From Pseudorhodoferax soli (lineage in GTDB: Bacteria; Pseudomonadota; Gammaproteobacteria; Burkholderiales; Burkholderiaceae_C), in NCBI RefSeq assembly GCF_003337555.1, contig NZ_QPJK01000003.1:550115-614114 (forward strand): a stretch of DNA of 64,000 nucleotides. Direction: 5' to 3'. Position 1 is the first letter of the stretch, and every line of letters starts with the position of its first letter. Shown piece after piece: positions 41,138 through 51,924 of this stretch. Below the pieces are notes generated by a model. That model did no database searches. It saw only the letters and a program-made list of their open reading frames with translations, and was not told where the DNA came from. The translations under genes and the position numbers were made by a program.

Positions 41138-42235
41138 TCAGCGCGGCACGGCGCACACCGCCGGCGCGCCGGCAAGCGCCTGCTGCTCGTCCTCGTTGGC
41201 CGCGATGCCGCGCGCGTTCTTGGCATGCGTCACGGCCATGTCGCGCGGCAGCTGCACACCGTTCTTCACCGCGAGAATCTCGGCCATCACGCTGACGGCG
41301 ATCTCCGCGGGCGTCTTGCTGCCGATGTAGATGCCGATGGGGCCGCGCAGGCGCGCCAGCGATGCGTCGGTCTGCTCGAAGTGCTCGACCATGCGCTGGT
41401 GGCGCGCCTCGTTGTTGCGCCGCGAGCCGATGGCGCCGACGTAGAACGCCGGGGTTTCCAGCGCCTCCAGCAGCGCCAGGTCGTCGAGCTTGGGGTCGTG
41501 CGTGAGCGCCACCACGCAGCTGCGCCGGTCGGGCCGGAATGCGCGCACCACGTCGTCGGGCATGTCGCGCAGCAGCGTGGCGCCGGCCACCGACCAGGCG
41601 CCGCGGTACTCCTCGCGCGGATCGCACACGGTGACGGCGAAGCCGGAGAACAGCGCCATCGTCGCCAGGTACTCGGTCAGTTGCCCGGCGCCGATCAGCA
41701 GCATGCGGTACTCGGGGCCGAAGGTGTTGGCCAGCGCGTCGGCATCCACGCTGAGCTCGGCTGGCGCATCGGCGGCCTCGATGGTGGCCAGGCCGTCGGC
41801 CAGGCGCACGCTGCGGCGCATCAGCCGGCCGCCTTCCAACGCGGTCACCAGCGCGGCCAGGCTCTCCGCATCGGGATCGTGTTCGAGCAGCAGCTCCAGC
41901 GTGCCGCCGCAGGGCAGGCCAAAACGGTGCGCCTCGTCGGCGGTGATGCCGTACTTGACGAACGCCGGCGGGCCCGACGGCATGCTGTGCGTGGCGTCGC
42001 CCTCGGCGGCCCCGGCCGAGGCATAGGCCTGGGTGTAGCGGTAGATCAGGTCGTCCTCGATGCAGCCGCCCGAGACCGAGCCGAGCACGGCCCCGTCTTC
42101 GTTCAGCGCCATGATGGAGCCGACCGGCCGGGGCGACGAACCCCAGGTGCGCACCACGGTCGCCAGCAGCGCGCGCTTGCCGGCCCGTCGCCAGTCGCGC
42201 AGGCCGCGCAGCACCATCACGTCGAGGTTTTCCAT
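41138..42235 (-). CDS. XdhC/CoxI family protein
   Basis: The product is 365 residues. An N-terminal XdhC_CoxI domain (ATVVRTWGSSPRPVGSIMAL, GSVSGGCIEDDLI) is followed by a Rossmann-like XdhC C-terminal domain (MLLIGAGQLTEYLATMALF). XdhC proteins bind and help sulfurate the molybdenum cofactor and insert it into xanthine dehydrogenase-family enzymes. It is the last gene of the accessory cox set, after coxG with a 28-bp gap. Confidence 0.92.
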   Translation of the reverse strand: MENLDVMVLRGLRDWRRAGKRALLATVVRTWGSSPRPVGSIMALNEDGAVLGSVSGGCIEDDLIYRYTQAYASAGAAEGDATHSMPSGPPAFVKYGITADEAHRFGLPCGGTLELLLEHDPDAESLAALVTALEGGRLMRRSVRLADGLATIEAADAPAELSVDADALANTFGPEYRMLLIGAGQLTEYLATMALFSGFAVTVCDPREEYRGAWSVAGATLLRDMPDDVVRAFRPDRRSCVVALTHDPKLDDLALLEALETPAFYVGAIGSRRNNEARHQRMVEHFEQTDASLARLRGPIGIYIGSKTPAEIAVSVMAEILAVKNGVQLPRDMAVTHAKNARGIAANEDEQQALAGAPAVCAVPR

Positions 42236-42263
42236 CGCGGTGTCCTTGCTTCGGCGCCTGGGG

Positions 42264-42803
42264 TCAGGCGTCCTTGTCCTTGTCCTTGCCCTTGCCGGTC
42301 AGCTTGGCGAGCCAGCCGGCTTTCTGCTCTTCGTCGGCCGGCGCCTCTTCGGCCGGGCCGTAGCGCTTGCGCATCTCGTTGTCGAAGCGCTTGAAGAAAT
42401 CTTCCGACAGCGACTTGGCCGCGCCGTCGATGAGCCGCTGGCCCAGCTGCGCGACCTTGCCGCCCACCTGGGCCTGCACCGCGTACTGCAGTTCGCAGCC
42501 CTCGTCGTTGGGCACCAGGTTGACCTTGGCCGAGCCCTTGCCGAAACCCGCGACACCGCCCTGCCCTTCGAAGGCAATGGTGTAGCTGGCCGGCGCCACG
42601 ATGTCGGCCAGCACGATCTTGCCGCCGAACTTGGCCGAGACCGGGCCGATCTTGAGCGCCATGCCGATGGCGTACTGGTTTTCGCCAGTGGCTTCGACCT
42701 TGTCGCAGCCGGGGATGCACAGCTTGAGCACCTCGGGGTCGTTCAATGCGTCCCAGGCCTGTTGCTGCGTGACGCCGAGTTGGCGGCTGCCTTGCATTTC
42801 CAT
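42264..42803 (-). CDS. coxG: CoxG-like SRPBCC family protein
   Basis: The product is 179 residues. The start MEMQGSRQLGVTQQQAWDALNDPEVLK and PGCDKVEATGENQY are typical of the carbon monoxide dehydrogenase subunit G (CoxG) family with an SRPBCC fold. CoxG anchors or supports assembly of the molybdenum hydroxylase at the membrane. The C-terminal tail is charged (KGKDKDKDA) and no membrane helix is visible. It lies between coxE (22 bp) and xdhC. Confidence 0.9.
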   Translation of the reverse strand: MEMQGSRQLGVTQQQAWDALNDPEVLKLCIPGCDKVEATGENQYAIGMALKIGPVSAKFGGKIVLADIVAPASYTIAFEGQGGVAGFGKGSAKVNLVPNDEGCELQYAVQAQVGGKVAQLGQRLIDGAAKSLSEDFFKRFDNEMRKRYGPAEEAPADEEQKAGWLAKLTGKGKDKDKDA

Positions 42804-42825
42804 GGTGGTTCCTCGTTGTTGTGGG

Positions 42826-44010
42826 TCAGGTTTTCATCAGCTGTGCGAGGCTGCGCGCCAGGTCCTGCAGGCGCTCCAGATTGTGGACTGCAAGCATGGC
42901 GTGTGCCTGGCGGTGCAGCTGGGCAGCCCCACGCGCGATGGGGGCGTAGCCGTCGAAGCGCAGCAGCGGGTTCAGCCAGAGCAGGCGACGGCAGCGCCGG
43001 CGCAGCCAGGCCAGGTGCTCGGCCAGAACCGCCGGCTCGCCGGTGTCGAGCCCGTCGCTGACCAGCAGCACCAGCGTGCGGCGGCCGACCAGGCGGCGTG
43101 CGTGCAGCGCGCGCAATGTCTGCAGGCTGCTGCCCAGCTGGGTGCCGCCGGCGAAATCGGCGATGCGCACGCCGGCGTCGGCCAGCATGTCGTCGGTGTC
43201 GGCATGGCGGAAGGTGGGCGTCAGGTCCGTCAGCCGGGTGCCGAACGCAAACACGTCGCGGCGTGGCAGGTCGCGCGTCGCGGCGTGCAGGAAGGCCAGC
43301 AGCAGCCGCGCATAGCGCTCCATGGAGCCGGACACGTCGACCAGCAACAGGATGGGCAGGGGCTGGCTGCGCCGCTGCAGTCGCGGCAGATGGATGATCT
43401 CGCCGCCGGTGCGCGCAGCCTCGCGCCGCACTGCTGCCCAGTGCAGCCGGCTGCCACGCGTGCCCGGCTGCAGACGGCGCGAAGGCACTTCGGGCACGGG
43501 CAGCGCGATGTCGCGCGCGAGCCGCTCGACCAGCCGGTACTCGCTGGCCGACAAGGTGTTGAAGTCGGCCTGCTTCAAACGCTGCAGGTCGCTCGCGGTC
43601 ATGGCCGCGTCGAAGTCGATCTTGTCTTCTTCCTTCTTCGGCGGAACGGCCTGCGCGAACGCGCGCTGCGGTGCCAGCGCCTCGTTCACGCGCGGCCGCC
43701 GCTTGCTCGGCTCGGCCCGGCCCTCGCTCGTGGGCAGCATCTGCGCGAGCAGCTTGTTGGCCACGTCGGGGTTGCGGAAGTAGGCGTCGAAGAGTTCGCG
43801 GAACACGCCGCGGTCCTGCTCGCGGCTGAGCATCACGGCCTCCAGCGCATACGCCAGTTCGTCGCGGCGGCCGATGTCCACCAGCAGCGCAGCCTCTTGC
43901 GCCAGCGCGATGCGCGCCGGGTCGATGCGCATGCCGGCGCGGCGCAGCGTGCGGCCGAAGCCGCCGATGTTGTCGGCCAGCTTGCCGCGGCGCGCGTCGC
44001 CCAGGAGCAT
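42826..44010 (-). CDS. coxE: CoxE-like VWA domain protein
   Basis: The product is 394 residues. The C-terminal von Willebrand A domain has MIDAS motif LLVDVSGSME, Thr in GGTQLGSSL and Asp in SDGLDTGE. The N-terminal half is helical with a basic proline/lysine linker. CoxE works with the MoxR ATPase CoxD in maturation of the molybdenum-copper or molybdenum active site. ATG 44010 overlaps the moxR stop by one base (TGATG). Upstream in-frame codons lie within moxR. Confidence 0.9.
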   Translation of the reverse strand: MLLGDARRGKLADNIGGFGRTLRRAGMRIDPARIALAQEAALLVDIGRRDELAYALEAVMLSREQDRGVFRELFDAYFRNPDVANKLLAQMLPTSEGRAEPSKRRPRVNEALAPQRAFAQAVPPKKEEDKIDFDAAMTASDLQRLKQADFNTLSASEYRLVERLARDIALPVPEVPSRRLQPGTRGSRLHWAAVRREAARTGGEIIHLPRLQRRSQPLPILLLVDVSGSMERYARLLLAFLHAATRDLPRRDVFAFGTRLTDLTPTFRHADTDDMLADAGVRIADFAGGTQLGSSLQTLRALHARRLVGRRTLVLLVSDGLDTGEPAVLAEHLAWLRRRCRRLLWLNPLLRFDGYAPIARGAAQLHRQAHAMLAVHNLERLQDLARSLAQLMKT

Positions 44011-44921
44011 CAAGCGTCCTGCGGTTTGAGCAACGCAGTGGCCATGTCCTGCGTCAGCGCGGCCACGTCTTCGCGCTGCTTGAACAGGATGCCGGCGGTG
44101 TCGGCCATGACCTCGGGGTCGACGGCCAGCGTGTCCAGCGCCACCAGGGCCTTGGCCCACTCCACGCTCTCGGCGATGCCGGGCGCGCGCTGGAATGCGT
44201 CGGCGAACGGCGCGCTGCGCAGCCGGCCCACCACCTCGGCCACCTGGGCCGACAGCGCCTCGCTGGCCTGCGGCACCTGCGCCCGCACGATGGCCAGCTC
44301 GCGCTCGCGCTCGGGGTAGTCCAGCCAGTGGTACAGGCAGCGGCGCTTGACGGCGTCGTTGAGTTCGCGCGTGCGGTTGCTGGTGAGGATGGTCACCGGG
44401 TTCACGAGCGCGCGGATGGTGCCGATCTCGGGCACGCTGACCTGGTACTCGCCCAAGTACTCGAGCAGGAAGGCCTCGAACGGCTCGTCGGCGCGGTCGA
44501 CCTCGTCGATCAGCAGGACAGCGCCAGGACTGGGCGTCTGCAGCGCCTGCAACAGCGGGCGGCGGATCAGGTAGCGCGGCTGGTAGACCTCGCGCTCTAA
44601 AGTGGCGGAGTCTTCATGGCCTTCAGCGGCGCGCATGTGCAGCAGCTGGGCCGCGTAGTTCCATTCGTAGAGCGCCTCGCGCTGCTCCAGGCCGTCGTAA
44701 CACTGCAGGCGCAGCAACTGGCGTTGCAGAGCGGTGGAAAGCGCCTTGGCCAATTCGGTCTTGCCGACGCCGGGCTCGCCCTCCAGCAGCAGCGGGCGCT
44801 CCAGCTTCAAGGCCAGGAACACGGCGGTGGCGAGCCGGCGGTCGGCGAAGTAGCCGACATCGGCCAGCGCGGCCGACAGGGCGTCGATGGTGAGAAATGG
44901 AGGGATCAGGGGAGAACTCAA
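44010..44921 (-). CDS. coxD: MoxR-family AAA+ ATPase (CoxD type)
   Basis: The product is 303 residues. Walker A is EGEPGVGKTELAKAL, Walker B VLLIDEVDRADE, sensor 1 TSNRTRELNDAVKRR. It matches MoxR-type chaperone ATPases. CoxD in Oligotropha is required for maturation of the CODH cluster. It heads the accessory set, lying just downstream of a rho-independent terminator that follows coxM. Confidence 0.93.
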   Translation of the reverse strand: MSSPLIPPFLTIDALSAALADVGYFADRRLATAVFLALKLERPLLLEGEPGVGKTELAKALSTALQRQLLRLQCYDGLEQREALYEWNYAAQLLHMRAAEGHEDSATLEREVYQPRYLIRRPLLQALQTPSPGAVLLIDEVDRADEPFEAFLLEYLGEYQVSVPEIGTIRALVNPVTILTSNRTRELNDAVKRRCLYHWLDYPERERELAIVRAQVPQASEALSAQVAEVVGRLRSAPFADAFQRAPGIAESVEWAKALVALDTLAVDPEVMADTAGILFKQREDVAALTQDMATALLKPQDA

Positions 44922-44951
44922 GACACGACCTCACGCGGATGGCATGCAAGG

Positions 44952-44976
44952 AAAAAGGCCCCGCGGGTACGGGGCC
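44952..44976 (-). terminator. Rho-independent terminator between coxM and the accessory genes
   Basis: On the minus strand GGCCCCG-TACCCG-CGGGGCC is followed directly by TTTTT, a 7-bp GC stem with a U-run, 24 bp after the coxM stop. It should end or attenuate the coxS-L-M transcript. It means the coxD-E-G-xdhC genes are expressed by read-through or from their own promoter in the 79-bp gap. Confidence 0.85.
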
Positions 44977-45000
44977 TGGCAGCACGCTCGGGTGTGGAAT

Positions 45001-45792
45001 TTATCCCAGCGCCTTGGCGACGGCCCGCTGCGTCTGCACGCTGATCAGGTTGGCGCGGTAGGCGGCAGACGCGTGGATGTCGGCGTTGAGGTCGGTCGCG
45101 TCGATCTTGACGGCCGCGGCGGCTTCGGGCGTGAAGCTCTTGTTCAGCGCCGCCTCCAGATCCGCATGGCGGAACACGCTGGTCGCCGCGCCGGTCACGG
45201 CCACGCGCACGCCGCTGTCGAACTGGGCGACGAACACGCCGACCAGTGCGAAGCGCGAAGCGGCCTGCTTGAACTTGAGGTAGGCCGCGCGCTTCGGGAT
45301 CGGGAAGCGGATCGCGGTGATCAGCTCGCCCTCTTCCAGCGCAGTGGAGAACATGCCGGTGAAGAAGTCATCGGCCGCGATCTCGCGCTGCGTGGTGATG
45401 ACCGTGGCACCCAGCGCCAGCACGGCGCTGGGGTAGCAGGCAGAGGGATCATTGTTGGCCACCGAGCCGCCCAGCGTGCCCATGGCGCGCACCTGGCGGT
45501 CGCCGATGTGCGCGGCCAGGTCGGCCAGCGCGGGGATGGCGGCTTGCACCTCGGCACTGTTGGCCACGGCCAGGTGGCGTGTCATCGCGCCGATGACGAC
45601 GGTGTCGCCTTCCTTCTTGATGCCGGTCAGGTCGGCAATGCCGCCCAGGTCGACCAGCTGGCCGGGGTCGGCCAGGCGCAGCTTCATGGAAGCCAGCAGC
45701 GTCTGGCCACCGGCCAGGGGACGGGCGCCGCCGGCGGCGAGCTTGGCCGCATCGGCAGCGCTGGCGGGACGTTCGATCGTGAATGCGTACAT
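45001..45792 (-). CDS. coxM: Molybdenum hydroxylase FAD-binding subunit (CoxM type)
   Basis: The product is 263 residues, slightly short for CoxM (about 285). FAD-binding motifs are ARPLAGGQTLLASMKLRLA and TLGGSVANNDPSACYPSAVL. It passes electrons from the Mo site through the [2Fe-2S] centres to an acceptor. It lies 20 bp after coxL and is followed by a terminator. Confidence 0.93.
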   Translation of the reverse strand: MYAFTIERPASAADAAKLAAGGARPLAGGQTLLASMKLRLADPGQLVDLGGIADLTGIKKEGDTVVIGAMTRHLAVANSAEVQAAIPALADLAAHIGDRQVRAMGTLGGSVANNDPSACYPSAVLALGATVITTQREIAADDFFTGMFSTALEEGELITAIRFPIPKRAAYLKFKQAASRFALVGVFVAQFDSGVRVAVTGAATSVFRHADLEAALNKSFTPEAAAAVKIDATDLNADIHASAAYRANLISVQTQRAVAKALG

Positions 45793-45812
45793 GTGTTGTT
45801 CTCCCTGATGCT

Positions 45813-48185
<2,373 letters not shown>

Positions 48186-48199
48186 GGTGGTGCCCCTGC

Positions 48200-48673
48200 T
48201 CAGGCCGTGGCGGCCATGTTGGTCTTGCCCAGCACCACCGCCTTGACGATGTTCTGGTAGCCGGTGCAGCGGCAGATGTTGCCTTCGAGCAGCTCGCGGA
48301 TCTCGGTCTCGTCGGCCTTGGGATGGTGGTTGCACAGGTCGACCGCGCTCATCACCATGCCGGTGGTGCAGAAGCCGCATTGCAGGCCATGGCACTCCTT
48401 GAAGGCCGCCTGCATCGGGTGCAGCGTGCCGTCTTCCTTGGCCAGGCCTTCGATGGTGGTGATCTCGGCGCCGGCGACCTGGGCGGCCAGCACGTTGCAG
48501 GACTTCACGGCGCGGCCGTTCAGGATCACGGTGCAGGCGCCGCACTGGGCGGTGTCGCAGCCGACGTGGGTGCCGGTCAGGTGAAGGTGTTCGCGGATCG
48601 TCTGGACCAGCAGGGTGTTCGGTGGCACGTCCACCGAAACCTGCTTGCCGTTGACCGTCAGTTGTACCTGCAT
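48200..48673 (-). CDS. coxS: [2Fe-2S] subunit of molybdenum hydroxylase (CoxS type)
   Basis: The product is 157 residues. It has a plant-type [2Fe-2S] cluster motif [14 protein letters not shown] plus the later Cys in SCNVLA, and a second cluster in [10 protein letters not shown] and [10 protein letters not shown]. This is the standard two-cluster small subunit of the xanthine dehydrogenase family. It is the first gene of the structural operon, 14 bp before coxL, and divergent from the regulator at 48788. Confidence 0.95.
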   Translation of the reverse strand: MQVQLTVNGKQVSVDVPPNTLLVQTIREHLHLTGTHVGCDTAQCGACTVILNGRAVKSCNVLAAQVAGAEITTIEGLAKEDGTLHPMQAAFKECHGLQCGFCTTGMVMSAVDLCNHHPKADETEIRELLEGNICRCTGYQNIVKAVVLGKTNMAATA

Positions 48674-48787
48674 AGGATGTTTCTCCATCTGTGGGGTGTG
48701 GGGTCCGCACGCATTGTTGGGAGGCACCACGGTACATCACCTAGGCGAAACCCTCAGACCTGCGAGCCCGCCGAACATATTCTCAAA
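48674..48787. promoter_or_regulatory. Divergent promoter region between coxS and the GAF-HTH regulator
   Basis: This 114-bp gap should hold promoters for both directions. A near-palindrome GAACATATTC lies just before the regulator start. I found no convincing -24/-12 (TGGC...TGC) sigma-54 site, which fits a regulator lacking the AAA+ domain. Confidence 0.4.
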
Positions 48788-49909
48788 ATGAAACAGCCGC
48801 ACAATGCGCGCGCCTCCAAGCAGACCATGTTGCAGCCCTCACCGCCCCTGCTGCCCGACCGCACCGAGCCGATCCGGCACGCGCGCGAACTGGTGCTGGG
48901 CGAACGTGTGCCGGCGCTGCAGGGGCTGGTGGCGCCGTGGATCGAGCGCTCCTGGCAACGCTGCCTGGCCGCCGGCCACCGGCCCGAGCAGCCGCTGGAT
49001 TTCGACGCGGTGTCGCCGGCGCAGGCGCGGGCAGCGGCCGAGGGCAACCGCCGGCTCGCCGCGGCGGCGCGGCCGGTGCTCGAGCGCGTGGCGCAGGCAC
49101 TGGCGCACACACGCTACTTCGCGATCCTGACCAACGCCCAGGGTGTGGTCGTCGACGCGCATGGCGCGATCGACCGCAGCGACCGGCGCGCGCTGCTGGT
49201 CACGCGGACCGGCACCGACCTCTCGGAGCGGCGCGTGGGCACCACGGCCATCGGCGCCGCGCTGTTCGAGCAGCAGCCGGTCTGGCTGCACCGGGCCGAG
49301 CATTTCTTCGCCGACACGGGCGCCTACAGCTGTGCCGGTGCGCCGCTGCGCGGGGCGGACGGACAGCTGGCCGGCATGCTCGACCTGACCGGCATCGACG
49401 TGGCCGAACGGCCCGAGTTGCAGCACCTGGCGGCGCAGGCCGCACGCAGCATCGACAACGCCCTGGTGCTGGCCGTGCCGCATGCGCTGGCCCTGCGCCT
49501 GAGCTGGCCCGGCGCGCTGCCCGGCGGCGACAGCGACGGCCTGCTCGGCCTCGATGGTGACGGCCTGTTGGTGGCCGCCAACCCGGCGGCGCGCGCCATG
49601 CTGGCACTGGCGCCCCAGGGCGCTGCCGTCCACGCCGATGCGCTGTTCGCCATGCCGCACGCGCACCTGGTCGATGCCGCGCTGCAAGGCCGGCCGTTCG
49701 ACGTGCCGCTGTGGTCCGGCTTGCGCATCTGGGCGCAGGCCGATGCAGCGCCGCGGCGTGAGGCCAGCCCCGCGCCGCTGCCGCTCAAGACCGTCGAAGA
49801 CGCGCTGATCCGCCAGGCGGTGGATGCGGCGCGCGGCAACGTGGCATTGGCCGCGCGCCGGCTCGGCATCAGCCGCGCCACGGTGTACCGCAAGCTCGGC
49901 CAGCGCTGA
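48788..49909 (+). CDS. GAF domain plus Fis-type HTH regulator (AcoR-like without AAA+)
   Basis: The product is 373 residues. The N-terminal region resembles AcoR (WIERSWQRCLAAG). The GAF domain is at about 80-220 (GTDLSERRVGTTAIGAAL, AYSCAGAPL), and a degenerate PAS-like part lies at about 250-310. The C-terminal Fis/HTH_8 motif is in VDAARGNVALAARRLGISRATVYRKLG. The sigma-54-activating AAA+ domain of AcoR is absent, so it must act on another sigma factor or as a repressor. It is divergent from coxS and probably controls that operon. ATG 48788 was chosen; ATG 48827 is an alternative. Confidence 0.85.
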   Translation: MKQPHNARASKQTMLQPSPPLLPDRTEPIRHARELVLGERVPALQGLVAPWIERSWQRCLAAGHRPEQPLDFDAVSPAQARAAAEGNRRLAAAARPVLERVAQALAHTRYFAILTNAQGVVVDAHGAIDRSDRRALLVTRTGTDLSERRVGTTAIGAALFEQQPVWLHRAEHFFADTGAYSCAGAPLRGADGQLAGMLDLTGIDVAERPELQHLAAQAARSIDNALVLAVPHALALRLSWPGALPGGDSDGLLGLDGDGLLVAANPAARAMLALAPQGAAVHADALFAMPHAHLVDAALQGRPFDVPLWSGLRIWAQADAAPRREASPAPLPLKTVEDALIRQAVDAARGNVALAARRLGISRATVYRKLGQR

Positions 49910-50073
49910 ACCCGCGCCGCGCGTGCGGCCACCGACGCCGCCCCTGGGCTTACCCTCGGCTCGCTGCTGGCCTAGTCGTCATACCATCATGCCACTACCC
50001 ATGGTGATCCGATCTGGATCTCCGGAAGGCGCGCAAGCGGCGCTGATCCCCGCTTTTCACAACAGGAGACACG
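49910..50073 (+). promoter_or_regulatory. Upstream region of the acid-sugar cluster
   Basis: This 164-bp gap precedes the apnO-like gene and should carry the promoter of its operon. A partly symmetric stretch around ATACCATCATG and CCATGGTGAT (about 49980-50010) could bind the FadR-type regulator encoded at the end of the operon. A Shine-Dalgarno AGGAGA precedes ATG 50074. No terminator is visible after the regulator gene. Confidence 0.35.
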
Positions 50074-50904
50074 ATGACGACAACGATTGCCCTGCTCGGT
50101 GCGGGCGGAAAGATGGGCGTGCGCCTGGCGAAGAACCTGCAGGGTTCGCGCTTCGCGGTGCGCCATGTGGAGGTGGGCGAAGTCGGCCGCAAGCGGCTGC
50201 TGGACGAGGCCGGCATCGCCTGCGTGGACCAGGCCACGGCGCTGGATGGGGCGCAGGTCGTCATCCTCGCGGTGCCTGACACGCTGATCGGCAAGATCGC
50301 CCACGCCATCGCGCCGCAGCTGGCGCCCGGCACCATGGTGATGCTGCTCGACGCCGCCGCGCCCTTCGCCGGCCACCTGCCCGAGCGGGCCGACCTGGCG
50401 TACTTCGTGGCCCACCCCTGCCATCCGCCGATCTTCAGCGCGGAGCTGCGCAAGGATGGGCAGCCCGACTTCTTCGGCGGTGGCCACGCGCCGCAGTCGG
50501 TCGTCAGTGCGCTGATGCAGGGCACACCGGCCGACTTCGACCTCGGCGAGGAGATCGCCAAGACCATCTACGCACCCATCCTGCGCTCTTACCGCGTGAC
50601 GGTGGAACAGATGGCGCTGTTGGAGCCCGGCCTGTCGGAGACCGTCTGCGCCACGCTGCTGGACGTGATGCGCGAGGCCATGGACGAGGTCGTCAGCCGC
50701 GGCGTGCCGGCCGATGCGGCGCGCGACTTTTTGCTCGGCCACATGACCATCCTCTCGGCGGTGATCTTCAAGGAGATCCCGGGCCAGTTCTCCGACGCCT
50801 GCAACAAGGCCATCACCTTCGGCAAGCCACGGCTGATGCGCGAGGACTGGAAGGGCGTGTTCGAACGCGACGAGATCGCCGAGAGCATCCGGCGCATCAC
50901 CTGA
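50074..50904 (+). CDS. apnO: Phosphogluconate-dehydrogenase C-terminal family oxidoreductase, probable D-apionate oxidoisomerase
   Basis: The product is 276 residues. The N-terminal Rossmann motif is ALLGAGGKMGVRLAKNL. The rest matches the PGDH_C-type dehydrogenase family (VAHPCHPPIF, LEPGLSETVCATLLDVMREA). From published work on D-apiose catabolism I recall ApnO (D-apionate to 3-oxo-isoapionate, NAD-dependent) belonging to this family. The downstream RuBisCO-like protein and DUF1537 kinase are the matching later steps. The substrate is inferred from context; another branched or C4 acid sugar remains possible. Confidence 0.65.
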   Translation: MTTTIALLGAGGKMGVRLAKNLQGSRFAVRHVEVGEVGRKRLLDEAGIACVDQATALDGAQVVILAVPDTLIGKIAHAIAPQLAPGTMVMLLDAAAPFAGHLPERADLAYFVAHPCHPPIFSAELRKDGQPDFFGGGHAPQSVVSALMQGTPADFDLGEEIAKTIYAPILRSYRVTVEQMALLEPGLSETVCATLLDVMREAMDEVVSRGVPADAARDFLLGHMTILSAVIFKEIPGQFSDACNKAITFGKPRLMREDWKGVFERDEIAESIRRIT

Positions 50905-50942
50905 TCCGACCGACTTCCACAACGACAAACGGAGACACCGCA

Positions 50943-51920
50943 ATGCCCCGCACCGCCCTCGCCCGCACCGGCATCGCCGCCGCCCTCACCCTGCTCGCCA
51001 TCGGCGCCCAAGCCCAGACCGTGCTCAAGATCGGCTACACGCCGGCCAAGGATTCGCACTATTGGGTTGGGGCCACGGCCTTCTGCGCCGAGATCGAGAA
51101 GAACACGCAGGCGCGCTTCAAGTGCCAGCAGTTCCCGAGCTCCGCGCTGGGCGGCGAACGCGAGCAGATCGAGGCTGTGCAGCTGGGCACGCAGGATCTG
51201 GTGATCACGTCCACCGGGCCGGTGGGCAACTTCGTGCCGGAGGTCAAGATCGTCGACATCCCGTTCCTGTTCCGCGACTATGACCACGCGCGCAAGGTGT
51301 TCGACGGCCCCATCGGCCAGGACCTGCTGACCAAGTTCCCGCCCAAGGGCATGGTCGCTCTGGTCTGGACGGAGAACGGCTTTCGCCACATCACCAACAG
51401 CAAGCGCCCCATCGTCAAGCCCGACGACACCAAGGGCCTGAAGGTGCGCACCATGGAAAACAAGGTGCACATGGACGGCTACCGCACCTTCGGCATGCTG
51501 CCCACGCCGATGGCGTTCCCCGAGGTGTTCACGGCCCTGCAGCAGGGCACGGTGGACGGCCAGGAGAACCCGATCCCGGTGATCACCAGCTCCAAGTTCT
51601 CGCAGGTGCAAAAGCACCTGTCGCTGACCGGACATGTGTACTCGCCCGCCCTGCTGCTGCTGTCCAACACGGTCTGGAGCAAGCTGTCGGAGGCGGACAA
51701 GCGGGTCTTCCTCGATGCCGCCAAAACCAGCGCGGCGGCGCAGCGCAAAAAGGTCGACGAGGACGATGCCAATGGCGTGGCCTTGCTGGAAAGCCAAGGC
51801 ATGCAGGTGGTGCGCACCGTCGACAAGGCCGCATTCCAGGAGGCGCTGAAGCCGGCCTACGTGGCTTACGCCAAGGAGTTCGGCGCGGACAACATCAAGA
51901 AGATCCAGGACGTGAAGTAA
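50943..51920 (+). CDS. TRAP transporter solute-binding protein (DctP family), orphan
   Basis: The product is 325 residues. A signal peptide (to about residue 25, IGAQAQT) is followed by a DctP fold with a carboxylate-binding Arg in GLKVRTMENKVH and the conserved EVFTALQQGTVDGQENP. It should bind an acid sugar in the periplasm. No DctQ or DctM gene adjoins it; the nearest pair is at 59.4 kb and has its own likely binding protein. It lies 38 bp after apnO and 4 bp before the RuBisCO-like gene. Confidence 0.92.
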   Translation: MPRTALARTGIAAALTLLAIGAQAQTVLKIGYTPAKDSHYWVGATAFCAEIEKNTQARFKCQQFPSSALGGEREQIEAVQLGTQDLVITSTGPVGNFVPEVKIVDIPFLFRDYDHARKVFDGPIGQDLLTKFPPKGMVALVWTENGFRHITNSKRPIVKPDDTKGLKVRTMENKVHMDGYRTFGMLPTPMAFPEVFTALQQGTVDGQENPIPVITSSKFSQVQKHLSLTGHVYSPALLLLSNTVWSKLSEADKRVFLDAAKTSAAAQRKKVDEDDANGVALLESQGMQVVRTVDKAAFQEALKPAYVAYAKEFGADNIKKIQDVK

Positions 51921-51924
51921 GCGC

